Source of the DNA: a virus
Length of the DNA stretch: 25,978 nt
Virus record (IMG/VR): IMGVR_UViG_3300017770_000135
Coordinates: 1-25,978 of that record
Direction: 5' to 3' (one strand)
In this document: piece after piece, positions 1-8,124 of the stretch
Position numbering within the stretch: the first letter of the stretch is position 1
How the letters are laid out: the number at the start of each line of letters is the position of its first letter
The notes under the pieces: generated by a model
Databases searched by the model: none
Told to the model about the DNA's origin: nothing
What the model saw: only the letters and a program-made list of their open reading frames with translations
Program-made: the position numbers and the translations under genes

Positions 1-1
1 C

Positions 2-226
2 AGAAAAGAACAACCTAATATTGGAATAGTTAAATATTCTAATAAGTCCTTAGAAGCTCTAGGAATAAATCCTGGAACACTTATTACGTTCACGCCTAAC
101 TCGGAATTTGAGTTTATTATAGAGGGTGAACGACTTTATTGTATGAAATTAAATGATATAGCTTTAACGCATGAATACCAAGGAAACGAAAAAGAAAATA
201 ATCCAAGCTGGGCAAAAAGCAGTTGA
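2..226 (+). CDS. GroES-like co-chaperonin, C-terminal part (partial at the left edge)
   Basis: The second reading frame is open from the window edge to a TGA at 224-226, giving 74 residues of a protein whose start lies outside. The pattern is that of the Hsp10/GroES fold in phage and bacterial co-chaperonins: a hydrophobic strand (LITFTPNSEFEF), an IEGERLY turn, then a MKLNDIAL strand that matches the usual 'D-I-[LA]' end of GroES. Known co-chaperonins cap a GroEL-type ring, and the T4 relative Gp31 is needed to fold the capsid protein. The position just upstream of the terminase and head genes suits a capsid-folding role, which is inference. GroES normally stops soon after this last strand. 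Here about 18 polar residues follow, encoded mostly in the 56 bases that overlap the next gene. The N-terminal half and mobile loop cannot be checked. Confidence 0.62.
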   Translation, partial: RKEQPNIGIVKYSNKSLEALGINPGTLITFTPNSEFEFIIEGERLYCMKLNDIALTHEYQGNEKENNPSWAKSS

Positions 227-446
227 GGAACTTATTAAGGTAGCAAAAGAAAAGATTGTTGACTCAGACGATGATGTAAGCGCTGACAGATTAAAAAATG
301 CTGCCGCTACTAAAAAGCTAGCTATATTTGATGCTTTTGAAATACTTAATCGTATTCAACAAGAGGAAGATATGTTAAATGAGAAGCCTAAAGAAGTTAA
401 AATAGAAAAAACTTTTAAAGGCTTTGCAGAAGGGAGAAGCAAGTGA
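171..446 (+). CDS. Candidate small terminase subunit (91 aa)
   Basis: This is a 91-residue, highly charged and helical protein directly upstream of the large terminase. It overlaps that gene by four bases (GTGA), which suggests translational coupling. The central part (residues about 33-66, including DDDVSADRLKNAAATKKLAI and FDAFEILNRI) resembles a recurring phage protein found next to terL, which I recall as small terminase or unknown. Small terminase subunits recognise the packaging site and stimulate the ATPase. No classical helix-turn-helix is obvious. The ATG at 171 lies inside the co-chaperonin gene. The next in-frame ATG is at 372 and would leave only 24 residues, so the upstream start is preferred. 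The N-terminal lysine-rich helix looks like real coding sequence. The role rests mainly on position and size. Confidence 0.5.
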   Translation: MNTKETKKKIIQAGQKAVEELIKVAKEKIVDSDDDVSADRLKNAAATKKLAIFDAFEILNRIQQEEDMLNEKPKEVKIEKTFKGFAEGRSK

Positions 447-2668
447 TTTACGAACAAACACTTTGGAAAGAGATTAAAGATGTTGTAAACCCTAAGATAT
501 TAGCTAAAAACAATAGATTTAAAAAATGGGATTATGGTTATAATTCTGATTATGATTTTATAGTAATAAGTAAAACTGGAAAAATTGGACAAATCATTGA
601 AATACAAGATCTCAGGATTGCTTTACCAGCAACAAGTGAACCGTTTAAACGAAGTGAAAAAAAAGCGGAGCAATACTGGGAAAAACAAGAATACCCGAAA
701 GAATTAAAAAAAATTAAAAGTAGGTTTGACTGGGAAGAATACCCAGCTGAATTTAAAGAAAAATGGTATGATTATATCGACAAAGAGTTCGAAAGAAGAG
801 AACAGGGTTACTGGTTTTATAATAACAATGTTCCTACTTATATTACTGGCACACATTACATGTACTTGCAATGGTCAAAAATCGACGTTGGAGCACCTGA
901 TTACAGGGAATCAAATAGACTCTTCTTTATATTTTGGGAAGCATGTAAAGCCGATACAAGATGTTACGGAATGTGCTACCTCAAAAACAGACGATCTGGA
1001 TTCTCTTTTATGTCAAGCGCGGAACTTGTTAACCAAGCTACAATATCTTCCGATGCTAGATTCGGTATACTTTCCAAGTCTGGTTCAGATGCCAAAAAAA
1101 TGTTTACAGATAAAGTTGTACCCATATCAGTCAACTACCCGTTCTTTTTTAAACCCATTCAAGATGGTATGGACAGGCCAAAGACTGAACTGGCATATCG
1201 TGTTCCGGCATCAAAGCTTACTAGAAGAAAGCTTGAGTCGAATGAACAACTTAGGGAATTAGACGGACTTGACACAACTATTGATTGGAAAAATACAGGT
1301 GATAACTCTTATGATGGTGAAAAATTAAAATTATTAGCTCATGATGAAAGTGGTAAATGGGAAAGGCCTGATAACATATTAAATAACTGGAGAGTTACAA
1401 AAACCACATTAAGACTAGGATCAAGAATCGTAGGTAAGTGCATGATGGGCTCAACTTCAAATGCTTTAGATAAAGGTGGAGACAATTTTAAAAAATTATA
1501 CGAAAGTTCAAGCGTTACAAAAAGAAATAAAAACGGACAAACATCTTCTGGGCTCTATAGCTTGTTCATTCCTATGGAGTGGAACTACGAAGGATTCATC
1601 GATATTTATGGACTACCTGTCTTCGTTAGAGGTGAAAATACAGTCAAAGGAGTTGATGGTTTTGAAATTACAACAGGAGTTATTGAACACTGGGAAAACG
1701 AAGTTGAAGGACTAAAATCAGATCAAGATAGTTTAAACGAGTATTACAGACAATTTCCAAGAACAGAGCAGCATGCTTTTAGAGATGAAACAAAAGATAG
1801 CTTGTTTAATTTAGTTAAAATATATGAACAAATAGATTTTAATGAAGAAGCTAATAACAATGCTACTATATCTTTAGGTAATTTTCAATGGAAAAATGGG
1901 ATTAAAGATACTAGCGTGAGTTTTATGCCTAATCCTAATGGTAGATTTAGAGTTAGTTGGGTTCCTGAAGTTTCTATACAAAACAATGTAATAATAAAAA
2001 ATGGAATTAAATACCCAGGTAATGAGCATATGGGAGCTTTCGGATGTGATAGTTATGATATTTCTGGTACTGTTGACGGTCGCGGCTCTAAAGGAGCACT
2101 TCATGGATTAACAAAGTTTAGCATGGAAGACGCACCACCTAATCATTTCTTTTTAGAATACATATCAAGGCCACAAACAGCTGAAATATTTTTTGAAGAT
2201 GTTTTAATGGCTTGTATATTTTATGGCATGCCAATTCTAGTAGAAAATAATAAACCAAGATTACTTTATTATTTTAAAAGAAGAGGTTATAGAGGTTTTA
2301 GCATGAATAGACCTGATAAAATATGGAACAAGTTGTCTACTACAGAAAGAGAGATAGGTGGAATACCTAATTCAAGTGAAGATATTAAACAAGCTCATGC
2401 TGCGGCTATAGAGTCTTACATAAATGACAATGTTGGTCAATTACAAAACTCAATGGGTAATATGTATTTTCAAAAAACATTAATAGATTGGTCTAGGTTT
2501 AACATAAACAATAGAACAAAGTTCGATGCTACTATAAGTTCTGGACTAGCTATAATGGCTTGTAATAAAAATAAGTATAGACCTGTTCAAGATAAGGTTT
2601 CTAAAAAAATAAACCTAGGAATTAAAAGATATAATAACGAAGGAGCAATTTCTAAATTAATACAATAA
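443..2668 (+). CDS. terL: Terminase large subunit (ATPase and nuclease)
   Basis: The protein (741 aa) is the packaging motor that drives DNA through the portal and cuts it. The ATPase half shows a deviant Walker A, KNRRSGFS at residues 181-188, with the R-x-G-[FY]-S pattern also known from phage lambda gpA. Walker B is LLAHDES with D301 and E302. The coupling motif is GSTSN at 336-340. The nuclease half shows an RNase H-like strand GCDSYD (D536, D539), a second acidic site in ILVENN (E601) and a third candidate near D647. An aromatic N-terminal region (GYWFYNN, PTYITGTHYMYLQW) precedes the ATPase and is, to my recollection, typical of Bacteroidota phage terminases. The start is GTG at 443 with an AGGGAG six bases upstream, the only Shine-Dalgarno-like site seen before a gene in the window. 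C is clearly enriched around 840-1260 compared with the nuclease half. Confidence 0.9.
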   Translation: MIYEQTLWKEIKDVVNPKILAKNNRFKKWDYGYNSDYDFIVISKTGKIGQIIEIQDLRIALPATSEPFKRSEKKAEQYWEKQEYPKELKKIKSRFDWEEYPAEFKEKWYDYIDKEFERREQGYWFYNNNVPTYITGTHYMYLQWSKIDVGAPDYRESNRLFFIFWEACKADTRCYGMCYLKNRRSGFSFMSSAELVNQATISSDARFGILSKSGSDAKKMFTDKVVPISVNYPFFFKPIQDGMDRPKTELAYRVPASKLTRRKLESNEQLRELDGLDTTIDWKNTGDNSYDGEKLKLLAHDESGKWERPDNILNNWRVTKTTLRLGSRIVGKCMMGSTSNALDKGGDNFKKLYESSSVTKRNKNGQTSSGLYSLFIPMEWNYEGFIDIYGLPVFVRGENTVKGVDGFEITTGVIEHWENEVEGLKSDQDSLNEYYRQFPRTEQHAFRDETKDSLFNLVKIYEQIDFNEEANNNATISLGNFQWKNGIKDTSVSFMPNPNGRFRVSWVPEVSIQNNVIIKNGIKYPGNEHMGAFGCDSYDISGTVDGRGSKGALHGLTKFSMEDAPPNHFFLEYISRPQTAEIFFEDVLMACIFYGMPILVENNKPRLLYYFKRRGYRGFSMNRPDKIWNKLSTTEREIGGIPNSSEDIKQAHAAAIESYINDNVGQLQNSMGNMYFQKTLIDWSRFNINNRTKFDATISSGLAIMACNKNKYRPVQDKVSKKINLGIKRYNNEGAISKLIQ

Positions 2669-2671
2669 TAT

Positions 2672-5059
2672 ATGATTTACACAACTAATAATAGTTCTTT
2701 TCCAGATCAGGTAGTACCTGATGCAGAGAAAGCTACTTTAGAATACGGGCTTGCTGTTGCTAGAGCTATTGAGGGAGAATGGTTTAAAAACTATAGATAT
2801 GGTACTAATAATCCTGGTTACGCAGTAAACTACAATAACTATCACAGTTTAAGATTATACGCAAGAGCAGAGCAACCAACAAAGAAATACAAAGATGAAC
2901 TTGCTATAAATGGAGATTTAAGTTATTTAAACCTTGATTGGAAGCCTGTACCTGTAATACCTAAGTTTGTAGATATTGTTGTTAATGGAATGTCTCAAAG
3001 AAATTATGAAATAAAAGCATTTGCTGTTGATCCTTTCTCTACTAAAAAAAGAACTGACTACGCTAAAGAATTAATGAGAGATGTTAGAGAAAGAGAGTTA
3101 GCACAGAAAATAGAACAAGTAACTGGTCAAAAAGTTCAATCACCACAATATAAAGAATTAGGATTAGAAACAGAAGAAGAAATTAAACTGCATTTACAAT
3201 TAGATTATAAACAGTCTGTAGAAATAGCAGAAGAAGAAGTTATAAATGATGTTTTACAAAGAAACAAATACGATTTAACTAGAAGAAGAATAGCTGAAGA
3301 TTTAACAATTTTAGGTATTGCATGTACTAAAACAAACTGGAATCAAGCAGAAGGAATTACTGTAGACTATGTAGATCCTTCAACTTTGGTTTACTCATAT
3401 ACAGAAGATCCAAACTTTGAAGATTTATACTACGTAGGTGAGGTTAAGTCAATATCTTTGGCTGATTTAAAAATGCAATTTCCTTACTTAACAGATTCAG
3501 AATTAGAAACAATACAGAAGTATGATGGAAACTCTGAATACTTAAGAGGTTTTAATGGTAAAAATGATAACTTAACTGTTCAAGTACTTTACTTTGAATA
3601 CAAGACTTATAGCGATCAAGTTTTTAAAATAAAAGAAACACCAACAGGTTTAGAAAAAGCTTTAGAAAAGCCTGATACATTTAATCCACCAGAAAACGAT
3701 AACTTTGAAAGAGTTTCTAGAACTATAGAAACGCTTTATAGCGGTGCTAAAATACTAGGACATCCTATGATGTTGAACTGGGAATTATCTAAAAACATGA
3801 CAAGACCTTTTGCAGATACAACTAGAGTTAAAATGAATTACAGTATATGTGCTCCTAGAATGTATAAAGGTAGAATAGAAAGCTTAGTAAGTAGAGTAAC
3901 TGGCTTTGCTGATATGATACAGTTAACACATTTAAAACTACAACAAGTAATGTCTAGAATAGTGCCAGATGGTGTATATTTAGATATGGATGGTTTGGCA
4001 GAGGTTGATTTAGGTAATGGAACTAATTATAATCCAGCAGAAGCATTAAATATGTATTTTCAAACTGGTAGTATTGTAGGTAGATCTTTAACTCAAGATG
4101 GTGATCCTAATAGAGGTAAAGTTCCTATACAAGAATTGCAATCTAGCTCAGGTGGTGCTAAAATACAATCTCTTATACAGACTTATGAATATTATCTAAA
4201 AATGATTAGAGACGTTACGGGTCTTAATGAAGCTAGAGATGGAAGTACTCCAGATAAAAACGCTTTAGTTGGGTTACAGAAATTAGCTGCCGCTAACTCT
4301 AACACAGCAACTAGACACTTATTGCAAGCAATGTTGTATTTAACATCGAGAACTTGTGAGAATATATGTCTAAGAATATCAGATTCTTTAGAATATCCAT
4401 TTACTAAGTCTGCTTTAGAAAATAGTATATCAAGATACAATGTTTCTACTTTAGAAGAAATAAGTAATTTAAACCTACATGACTTTGGTATATTCCTAAA
4501 TTTAGAACCAGACGAAGAAGAAAGACAATACTTAGAACAGAATATACAAATAGCTTTAAAAGGAAACGCTATTGATTTAGAAGATGCGATTGATCTTAGA
4601 GAAATAAACAACATAAAGTTGGCTAATCAAATGCTAAAAGAAAGAAGAAAAAGAAAGCAAAAACGAGACCAACAGATTCAACAACAAAATATTCAAGCTC
4701 AAGCTCAAGCAAACGGCCAGTTAGCTGAACAAACAGCTTTAGCTGAAACACAAAAACAACAAGTTATAACAGAGCAAAAAATGCAATTAGCAAAAGCAGA
4801 AAGTGATTTCGAAATATTGCAAATGCAACAAAAAGCTCAAATAGATCAGCAACTATTAGATCTTAGGTACACTTATGACATGAAATTGAAGCAGATGGAA
4901 ATAGATGCTCAAGGTCAAAAAGAAAACATGATTGAAGATAGAAAAGATCAAAGAACAAAATTAGAAGGTTCACAACAAAGTGAAATGATACAACAAAGAC
5001 AAATGGATGGGCCTCCAATAAATTTTGATGCAAAATACAGTGACTTATTATCACAATAA
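2672..5059 (+). CDS. Portal protein
   Basis: The 795-residue protein follows terL after a three-base gap in the same frame. Portals form the dodecameric channel at one capsid vertex, where the terminase docks and DNA enters and leaves. Recognition rests on position and size and on the segment at residues about 511-550 (RDVTGLNEARDGS, then LVGLQKLAAANSNTATRHLL), a motif I know from portals of this type. From about residue 645 to 780 the protein is a Lys/Arg- then Gln-rich coiled coil (QQIQQQNIQAQAQA, EQKMQLAKAESDFEILQMQQ). This would build a long barrel inside the capsid like the P22 portal barrel; that comparison is inference. The last residues (PPINFDAKYSDLLSQ) form a short non-helical tail. 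The leader has no Shine-Dalgarno motif. Confidence 0.85.
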   Translation: MIYTTNNSSFPDQVVPDAEKATLEYGLAVARAIEGEWFKNYRYGTNNPGYAVNYNNYHSLRLYARAEQPTKKYKDELAINGDLSYLNLDWKPVPVIPKFVDIVVNGMSQRNYEIKAFAVDPFSTKKRTDYAKELMRDVRERELAQKIEQVTGQKVQSPQYKELGLETEEEIKLHLQLDYKQSVEIAEEEVINDVLQRNKYDLTRRRIAEDLTILGIACTKTNWNQAEGITVDYVDPSTLVYSYTEDPNFEDLYYVGEVKSISLADLKMQFPYLTDSELETIQKYDGNSEYLRGFNGKNDNLTVQVLYFEYKTYSDQVFKIKETPTGLEKALEKPDTFNPPENDNFERVSRTIETLYSGAKILGHPMMLNWELSKNMTRPFADTTRVKMNYSICAPRMYKGRIESLVSRVTGFADMIQLTHLKLQQVMSRIVPDGVYLDMDGLAEVDLGNGTNYNPAEALNMYFQTGSIVGRSLTQDGDPNRGKVPIQELQSSSGGAKIQSLIQTYEYYLKMIRDVTGLNEARDGSTPDKNALVGLQKLAAANSNTATRHLLQAMLYLTSRTCENICLRISDSLEYPFTKSALENSISRYNVSTLEEISNLNLHDFGIFLNLEPDEEERQYLEQNIQIALKGNAIDLEDAIDLREINNIKLANQMLKERRKRKQKRDQQIQQQNIQAQAQANGQLAEQTALAETQKQQVITEQKMQLAKAESDFEILQMQQKAQIDQQLLDLRYTYDMKLKQMEIDAQGQKENMIEDRKDQRTKLEGSQQSEMIQQRQMDGPPINFDAKYSDLLSQ

Positions 5060-5070
5060 TTTTATTAACT

Positions 5071-5083
5071 ATTATATTATATT
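5071..5083 (+). repeat. (TTATA)2 pentamer repeat running into a start codon
   Basis: Two TTATA units (5072-5076, 5077-5081) are followed by TTATG at 5082-5086, which contains the ATG of the probable scaffold gene. The same arrangement with three units precedes the gene at 8508. The leader is A/T only, with no Shine-Dalgarno motif. It may act as an unstructured ribosome-loading leader or as part of an AT-rich promoter. Which of these applies cannot be told from the sequence. Confidence 0.6.
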
Positions 5084-6202
5084 ATGTCAGAAATAAAAGA
5101 AGAAAAAGTAGAAGGTTTAAAAATAAAAAAGCCTTCTTATAAAAAACCTACAGATAAGGTTTTTAAAGTTGATTTAACTAAAAAACAAGAAGATGCCGTT
5201 CAAGAGCCAAGCACAGAGAAAGTGGATGTACGCGACGAATCCGGAGATGGCGAAAAAGTGGGAGAAGCACACAAAGAAGAAATCGTTGCCGTTGAGAGTA
5301 AAGAAGAAAAAGTAAATCCTATAGTTGAGGTAACAGAGCAACAAGAAAAGCCTGTAGAGCCAAAAATAGAAGCTCCAGTATTACCAGATAATATAAATAA
5401 GCTGGTAGACTTTATGAAAGATACTGGTGGTGATATTGAAGATTACGTAAGATTAAACACTGACTATTCTAAAGTAGATCCAGACGCACTACTACTAGAA
5501 TATTACAAAACTACTAAACCTCATTTAGATAAAGGAGAAATAGAATTTCTAATAGAAGACAAATTCTCTTATGACGAGGATGAAGAGGAAGAAAAACAAA
5601 TTAAAAAAAAGCAGCTTGCTGCTAAAGAAGAACTTGCGAAAGCTAGAACTTTCTTTGACCAGACAAAACAAAAGTATTATGATGAAATTAAAATTAAATC
5701 TAATACTAGTGATGAAGGCAAGAAAGCTTTAGACTTTCTCAATACATACAACAAGGAACAAGAAATAGCTAAACAGCGACATGAAACGTTTCAACAAAAA
5801 ACAAAAGATATTTTCAATGATTTCAAAGGTTTTGATTTTAAAATTGGAGATAAAACTTTTAAATATAATGTAAACAACTCTGTCGATGTCGCAGCAAAAC
5901 AGTCTAACTTAAACACATTTGTTAAGAAGTTCTTAAACAAAGAAGGAGAAGTTGTTGATGCTGTTAACTACCACAAAGCTATTTATGCTGCTGATAATGC
6001 TGATGCTGTAGCTAAACATTTTTATGAGCAAGGTAAAGCCGATGCTACTAAAGATATTATGGCTAAGTCTAATAATATAACAAATGAACCTAGGCCACAA
6101 GCTAATGGTGATATGTTTATTAATGGTTTAAAGGTGAGAGCAATTAGTGGTGCAGATAGTTCTAGGTTGAAAATTAAAAGAAAAAATAAAAACAACAACT
6201 AA
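5084..6202 (+). CDS. Probable scaffold / head assembly protein
   Basis: The 372-residue, strongly acidic and helical protein lies between portal and major capsid genes, the usual place for a scaffold. Residues 1-105 are low-complexity Lys/Glu/Val/Pro and probably disordered. Residues about 105-160 form a conserved-looking segment (INKLVDFMKDTGGDIEDYV, LNTDYSKVD, YYKTTKPHLD). An acidic run DEDEEEEKQ near residue 165 is followed by a long helix, which fits a coiled-coil scaffold. The last residues (SRLKIKRKNKNNN) are very basic, as in scaffolds that bind capsid subunits through a C-terminal basic helix. No Ser-His or other protease signature was seen, so a protease-scaffold fusion is not supported. 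A GC-rich island at about 5212-5300 encodes part of the disordered head. The function is inferred from position and composition. Confidence 0.65.
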   Translation: MSEIKEEKVEGLKIKKPSYKKPTDKVFKVDLTKKQEDAVQEPSTEKVDVRDESGDGEKVGEAHKEEIVAVESKEEKVNPIVEVTEQQEKPVEPKIEAPVLPDNINKLVDFMKDTGGDIEDYVRLNTDYSKVDPDALLLEYYKTTKPHLDKGEIEFLIEDKFSYDEDEEEEKQIKKKQLAAKEELAKARTFFDQTKQKYYDEIKIKSNTSDEGKKALDFLNTYNKEQEIAKQRHETFQQKTKDIFNDFKGFDFKIGDKTFKYNVNNSVDVAAKQSNLNTFVKKFLNKEGEVVDAVNYHKAIYAADNADAVAKHFYEQGKADATKDIMAKSNNITNEPRPQANGDMFINGLKVRAISGADSSRLKIKRKNKNNN

Positions 6203-6215
6203 AAAATAAAAACAA

Positions 6216-7712
6216 ATGGGATTTGTAGATAATGGGACAGCGCCTGGAATAGGTGCGTTTCCCGCACAAATTACTCCAATGCCAAACAAAGTAACTGTAC
6301 AAGACAATTATATTGACTTTCAGAAAGCTGGGTTTGAACAATGGGGACAACAATATCTACCTGAGCTTTACGAAGCTGAAGTAGAAAGATACGGAAACAG
6401 AACTTTAGGTGGTTTCTTGAGAATGGTTGGAGCAGAAATGCCAATGACTTCTGATCAAGTTATTTGGTCTGAGCAAAATAGATTACACGTTGCTTATGAC
6501 TCTGTAACTGTTGCAGTAAGTGGTGCTGATCCACTTTATACAGTAACTATTGCTTTACCTGCTGGTCAAGACACTGGTGCTGTAAGAGTAGGTAACACTA
6601 TATTAGTTTCTGACTCTTCAGGTTTAGTTACTGCTAAACTTTTAGTTAAAGACGTTACTGGTGCTACTTTTAACACTTTAGCTTGTGTTAGTTATGAAGG
6701 TGCTACTTTAGTAGGTACTACTTTAATAAGTGCTACTAATAGTTTATTCGTATATGGTTCTGAATTTCCAAAAGGAACTAACGGTATGAGTGGAGCTATT
6801 GAGCCAACTTTAAGTACGTTTAAAAATTCTCCAATTATATTGAAAGACAACTATGAACTAGCTGGTTCTGATGCTGCTCAAATTGGATGGGTTGAAGTTG
6901 CTACTGAAGATGGTCAATCTGGATACTTATGGTATTTAAAAGCTGAGTCTGAAACAAGATTACGTTTCGAAGACTATCTTGAAATGTCAATGGTTGAAGG
7001 AAAGAAAATGGCTACAGCTGGTGAAACTTTTGGTGCTAAATTTACACCTGCAACTACATTAGCTGCTCCTGGACAAGTAGTAAAAGGTACTGAAGGTTTA
7101 TTTTCTGCTATTGAAACAAGAGGTAATATATACTCTGGTTTTGCTGGTGCTGCTGCTCCTGGTTCTGGTGCTTTAGGTGATTTCGATGAAATCCTTAAAA
7201 ACCTAGACAAGCAAGGTGCTATAGAAGAAAACATGCTTTTCTTATCTAGAGCTACTGCTCTTGATTTTGATGATATGATAGCTGCTGTTAACGGTGGATT
7301 TGCTTCTGCTCAAGCTGCTTCTTATGGTCTATTTGAGAACGATGGTGATATGGCATTAAACTTTGGATTTTCTGGTTTTAGAAGAGGTTCTTATGACTTC
7401 TACAAGACTGATTGGAAATATCTAAATGATGCTACAACTAGAGGTTTAGACAAAGAGATTGATGGTGTAATGGTTCCTGCTGGAACTACTACAGTATACG
7501 ATCAAATGTTAGGATCAAACATCAGACGTCCTTTCTTACATGTAAGATATAGAGCTTCTGAAACTGAAGATAGAAGAATGAAATCTTGGATCACTGGATC
7601 TGTAGGTGGAGCCTTTACTTCTGATCTTGACACTATGAGAGTTAATTTCTTATCTGAAAGATGTTTAGTCGTACAAGCTGCTAATAACTTCGTGTTATTT
7701 AAAGGAGCTTAA
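6216..7712 (+). CDS. Major capsid protein
   Basis: The 498-residue protein is assigned as the HK97-fold shell subunit. It has the expected length and follows portal and scaffold. The segment at residues about 38-85 (FEQWGQQYLPELYEAEVERY, GNRTLGGFLRMVGAEMP, SDQVIWSEQNRLH) matches what I recall of major capsid proteins of crAss-like and related Bacteroidota phages. Residues about 98-190 are a Val/Thr/Gly-rich beta segment that may be an insertion domain on the capsid surface. The C-terminal part (IRRPFLHVRYRASETEDRRM, then SVGGAFTSDLDTMRVNFLSE) fits the axial domain. Codon choice is very uniform (GCT, GGT, ACT, TCT), as expected of a highly expressed gene. The A/T-only leader AAAAATAAAAACAA precedes the ATG. 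A hairpin terminator follows 14 bases after the stop. Confidence 0.85.
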   Translation: MGFVDNGTAPGIGAFPAQITPMPNKVTVQDNYIDFQKAGFEQWGQQYLPELYEAEVERYGNRTLGGFLRMVGAEMPMTSDQVIWSEQNRLHVAYDSVTVAVSGADPLYTVTIALPAGQDTGAVRVGNTILVSDSSGLVTAKLLVKDVTGATFNTLACVSYEGATLVGTTLISATNSLFVYGSEFPKGTNGMSGAIEPTLSTFKNSPIILKDNYELAGSDAAQIGWVEVATEDGQSGYLWYLKAESETRLRFEDYLEMSMVEGKKMATAGETFGAKFTPATTLAAPGQVVKGTEGLFSAIETRGNIYSGFAGAAAPGSGALGDFDEILKNLDKQGAIEENMLFLSRATALDFDDMIAAVNGGFASAQAASYGLFENDGDMALNFGFSGFRRGSYDFYKTDWKYLNDATTRGLDKEIDGVMVPAGTTTVYDQMLGSNIRRPFLHVRYRASETEDRRMKSWITGSVGGAFTSDLDTMRVNFLSERCLVVQAANNFVLFKGA

Positions 7713-7725
7713 TTATTATATAAAT

Positions 7726-7750
7726 GTGGAGAGTTAACGCTCTCCACTTT
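7726..7750 (+). terminator. Rho-independent terminator after the major capsid gene
   Basis: A perfect eight-base-pair stem, GTGGAGAG (7726-7733) with CTCTCCAC (7740-7747), encloses the loop TTAACG and is followed by TTTATTAACATTTT. The T run is broken, so termination may be partial. It lies 14 bases after the capsid stop codon. Confidence 0.75.
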
Positions 7751-7774
7751 ATTAACATTTTAAAATAAGAAAAT

Positions 7775-8107
7775 ATGGCACAATTTATAAAACTACCAAA
7801 GAGTACAACTGATTCATCTTCTTTTGATTTAATGAATATTGGATGGGGTGTTGGTGAAAGTACTTCACCTACTAATACAACAATAAGAGTTTTCGTCTAT
7901 TCGAATAATGTTAACTCATACGACACAGACAGTTTACCTGCATTCACTATTACAATGAGTTCAGCGATGAGTGACTCTGAAAGACTTGATATGGTTAATA
8001 ATATTGCTTTGGCAGCTCAAGAAGTTTGTGAAAACCCAAATTCAACTCCTACATTAAGATTAGTTGGAACAAAATACGTTTCTTCTGTGGCTTATGCAGG
8101 TACTTAA
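7775..8107 (+). CDS. Small structural protein, possible capsid decoration (110 aa)
   Basis: I do not recognise a named family. This 110-residue protein opens with MAQFIKLPKSTTDSSSFDLM and is rich in Ser, Thr, Val and Asn. Predicted beta strands (TTIRVFVYSNN, AFTITMSS) surround a helix (DSERLDMVNNIALAAQEVCE). It lacks membrane segments and catalytic motifs. Its place right after the major capsid gene and its terminator, and its opening shared in style with the next small gene (MNYIKIKES), suggest a capsid-associated decoration or minor head protein. Small 'xYIK[LI]' proteins are common near capsid genes in environmental phages, as far as I recall. The ATG follows TAAAATAAGAAAAT, an A-rich leader with no Shine-Dalgarno motif. 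The coding status is firm and the role is inferred. Confidence 0.6.
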   Translation: MAQFIKLPKSTTDSSSFDLMNIGWGVGESTSPTNTTIRVFVYSNNVNSYDTDSLPAFTITMSSAMSDSERLDMVNNIALAAQEVCENPNSTPTLRLVGTKYVSSVAYAGT

Positions 8108-8124
8108 TTTTTAAAAAAAATATC

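Noticed and set aside
726-1262. A 178-codon open frame on the + strand inside the large terminase gene
   Set aside because: It is fully contained in terL in another frame, and its translation is low in recognisable structure while the terL frame carries the ATPase motifs. Its length probably reflects the C-rich local composition.
7724-7768. A possible 14-residue leader peptide across the terminator after the capsid gene
   Set aside because: It is too short to support. It runs through the stem-loop and has no codon pattern that would suggest attenuation.
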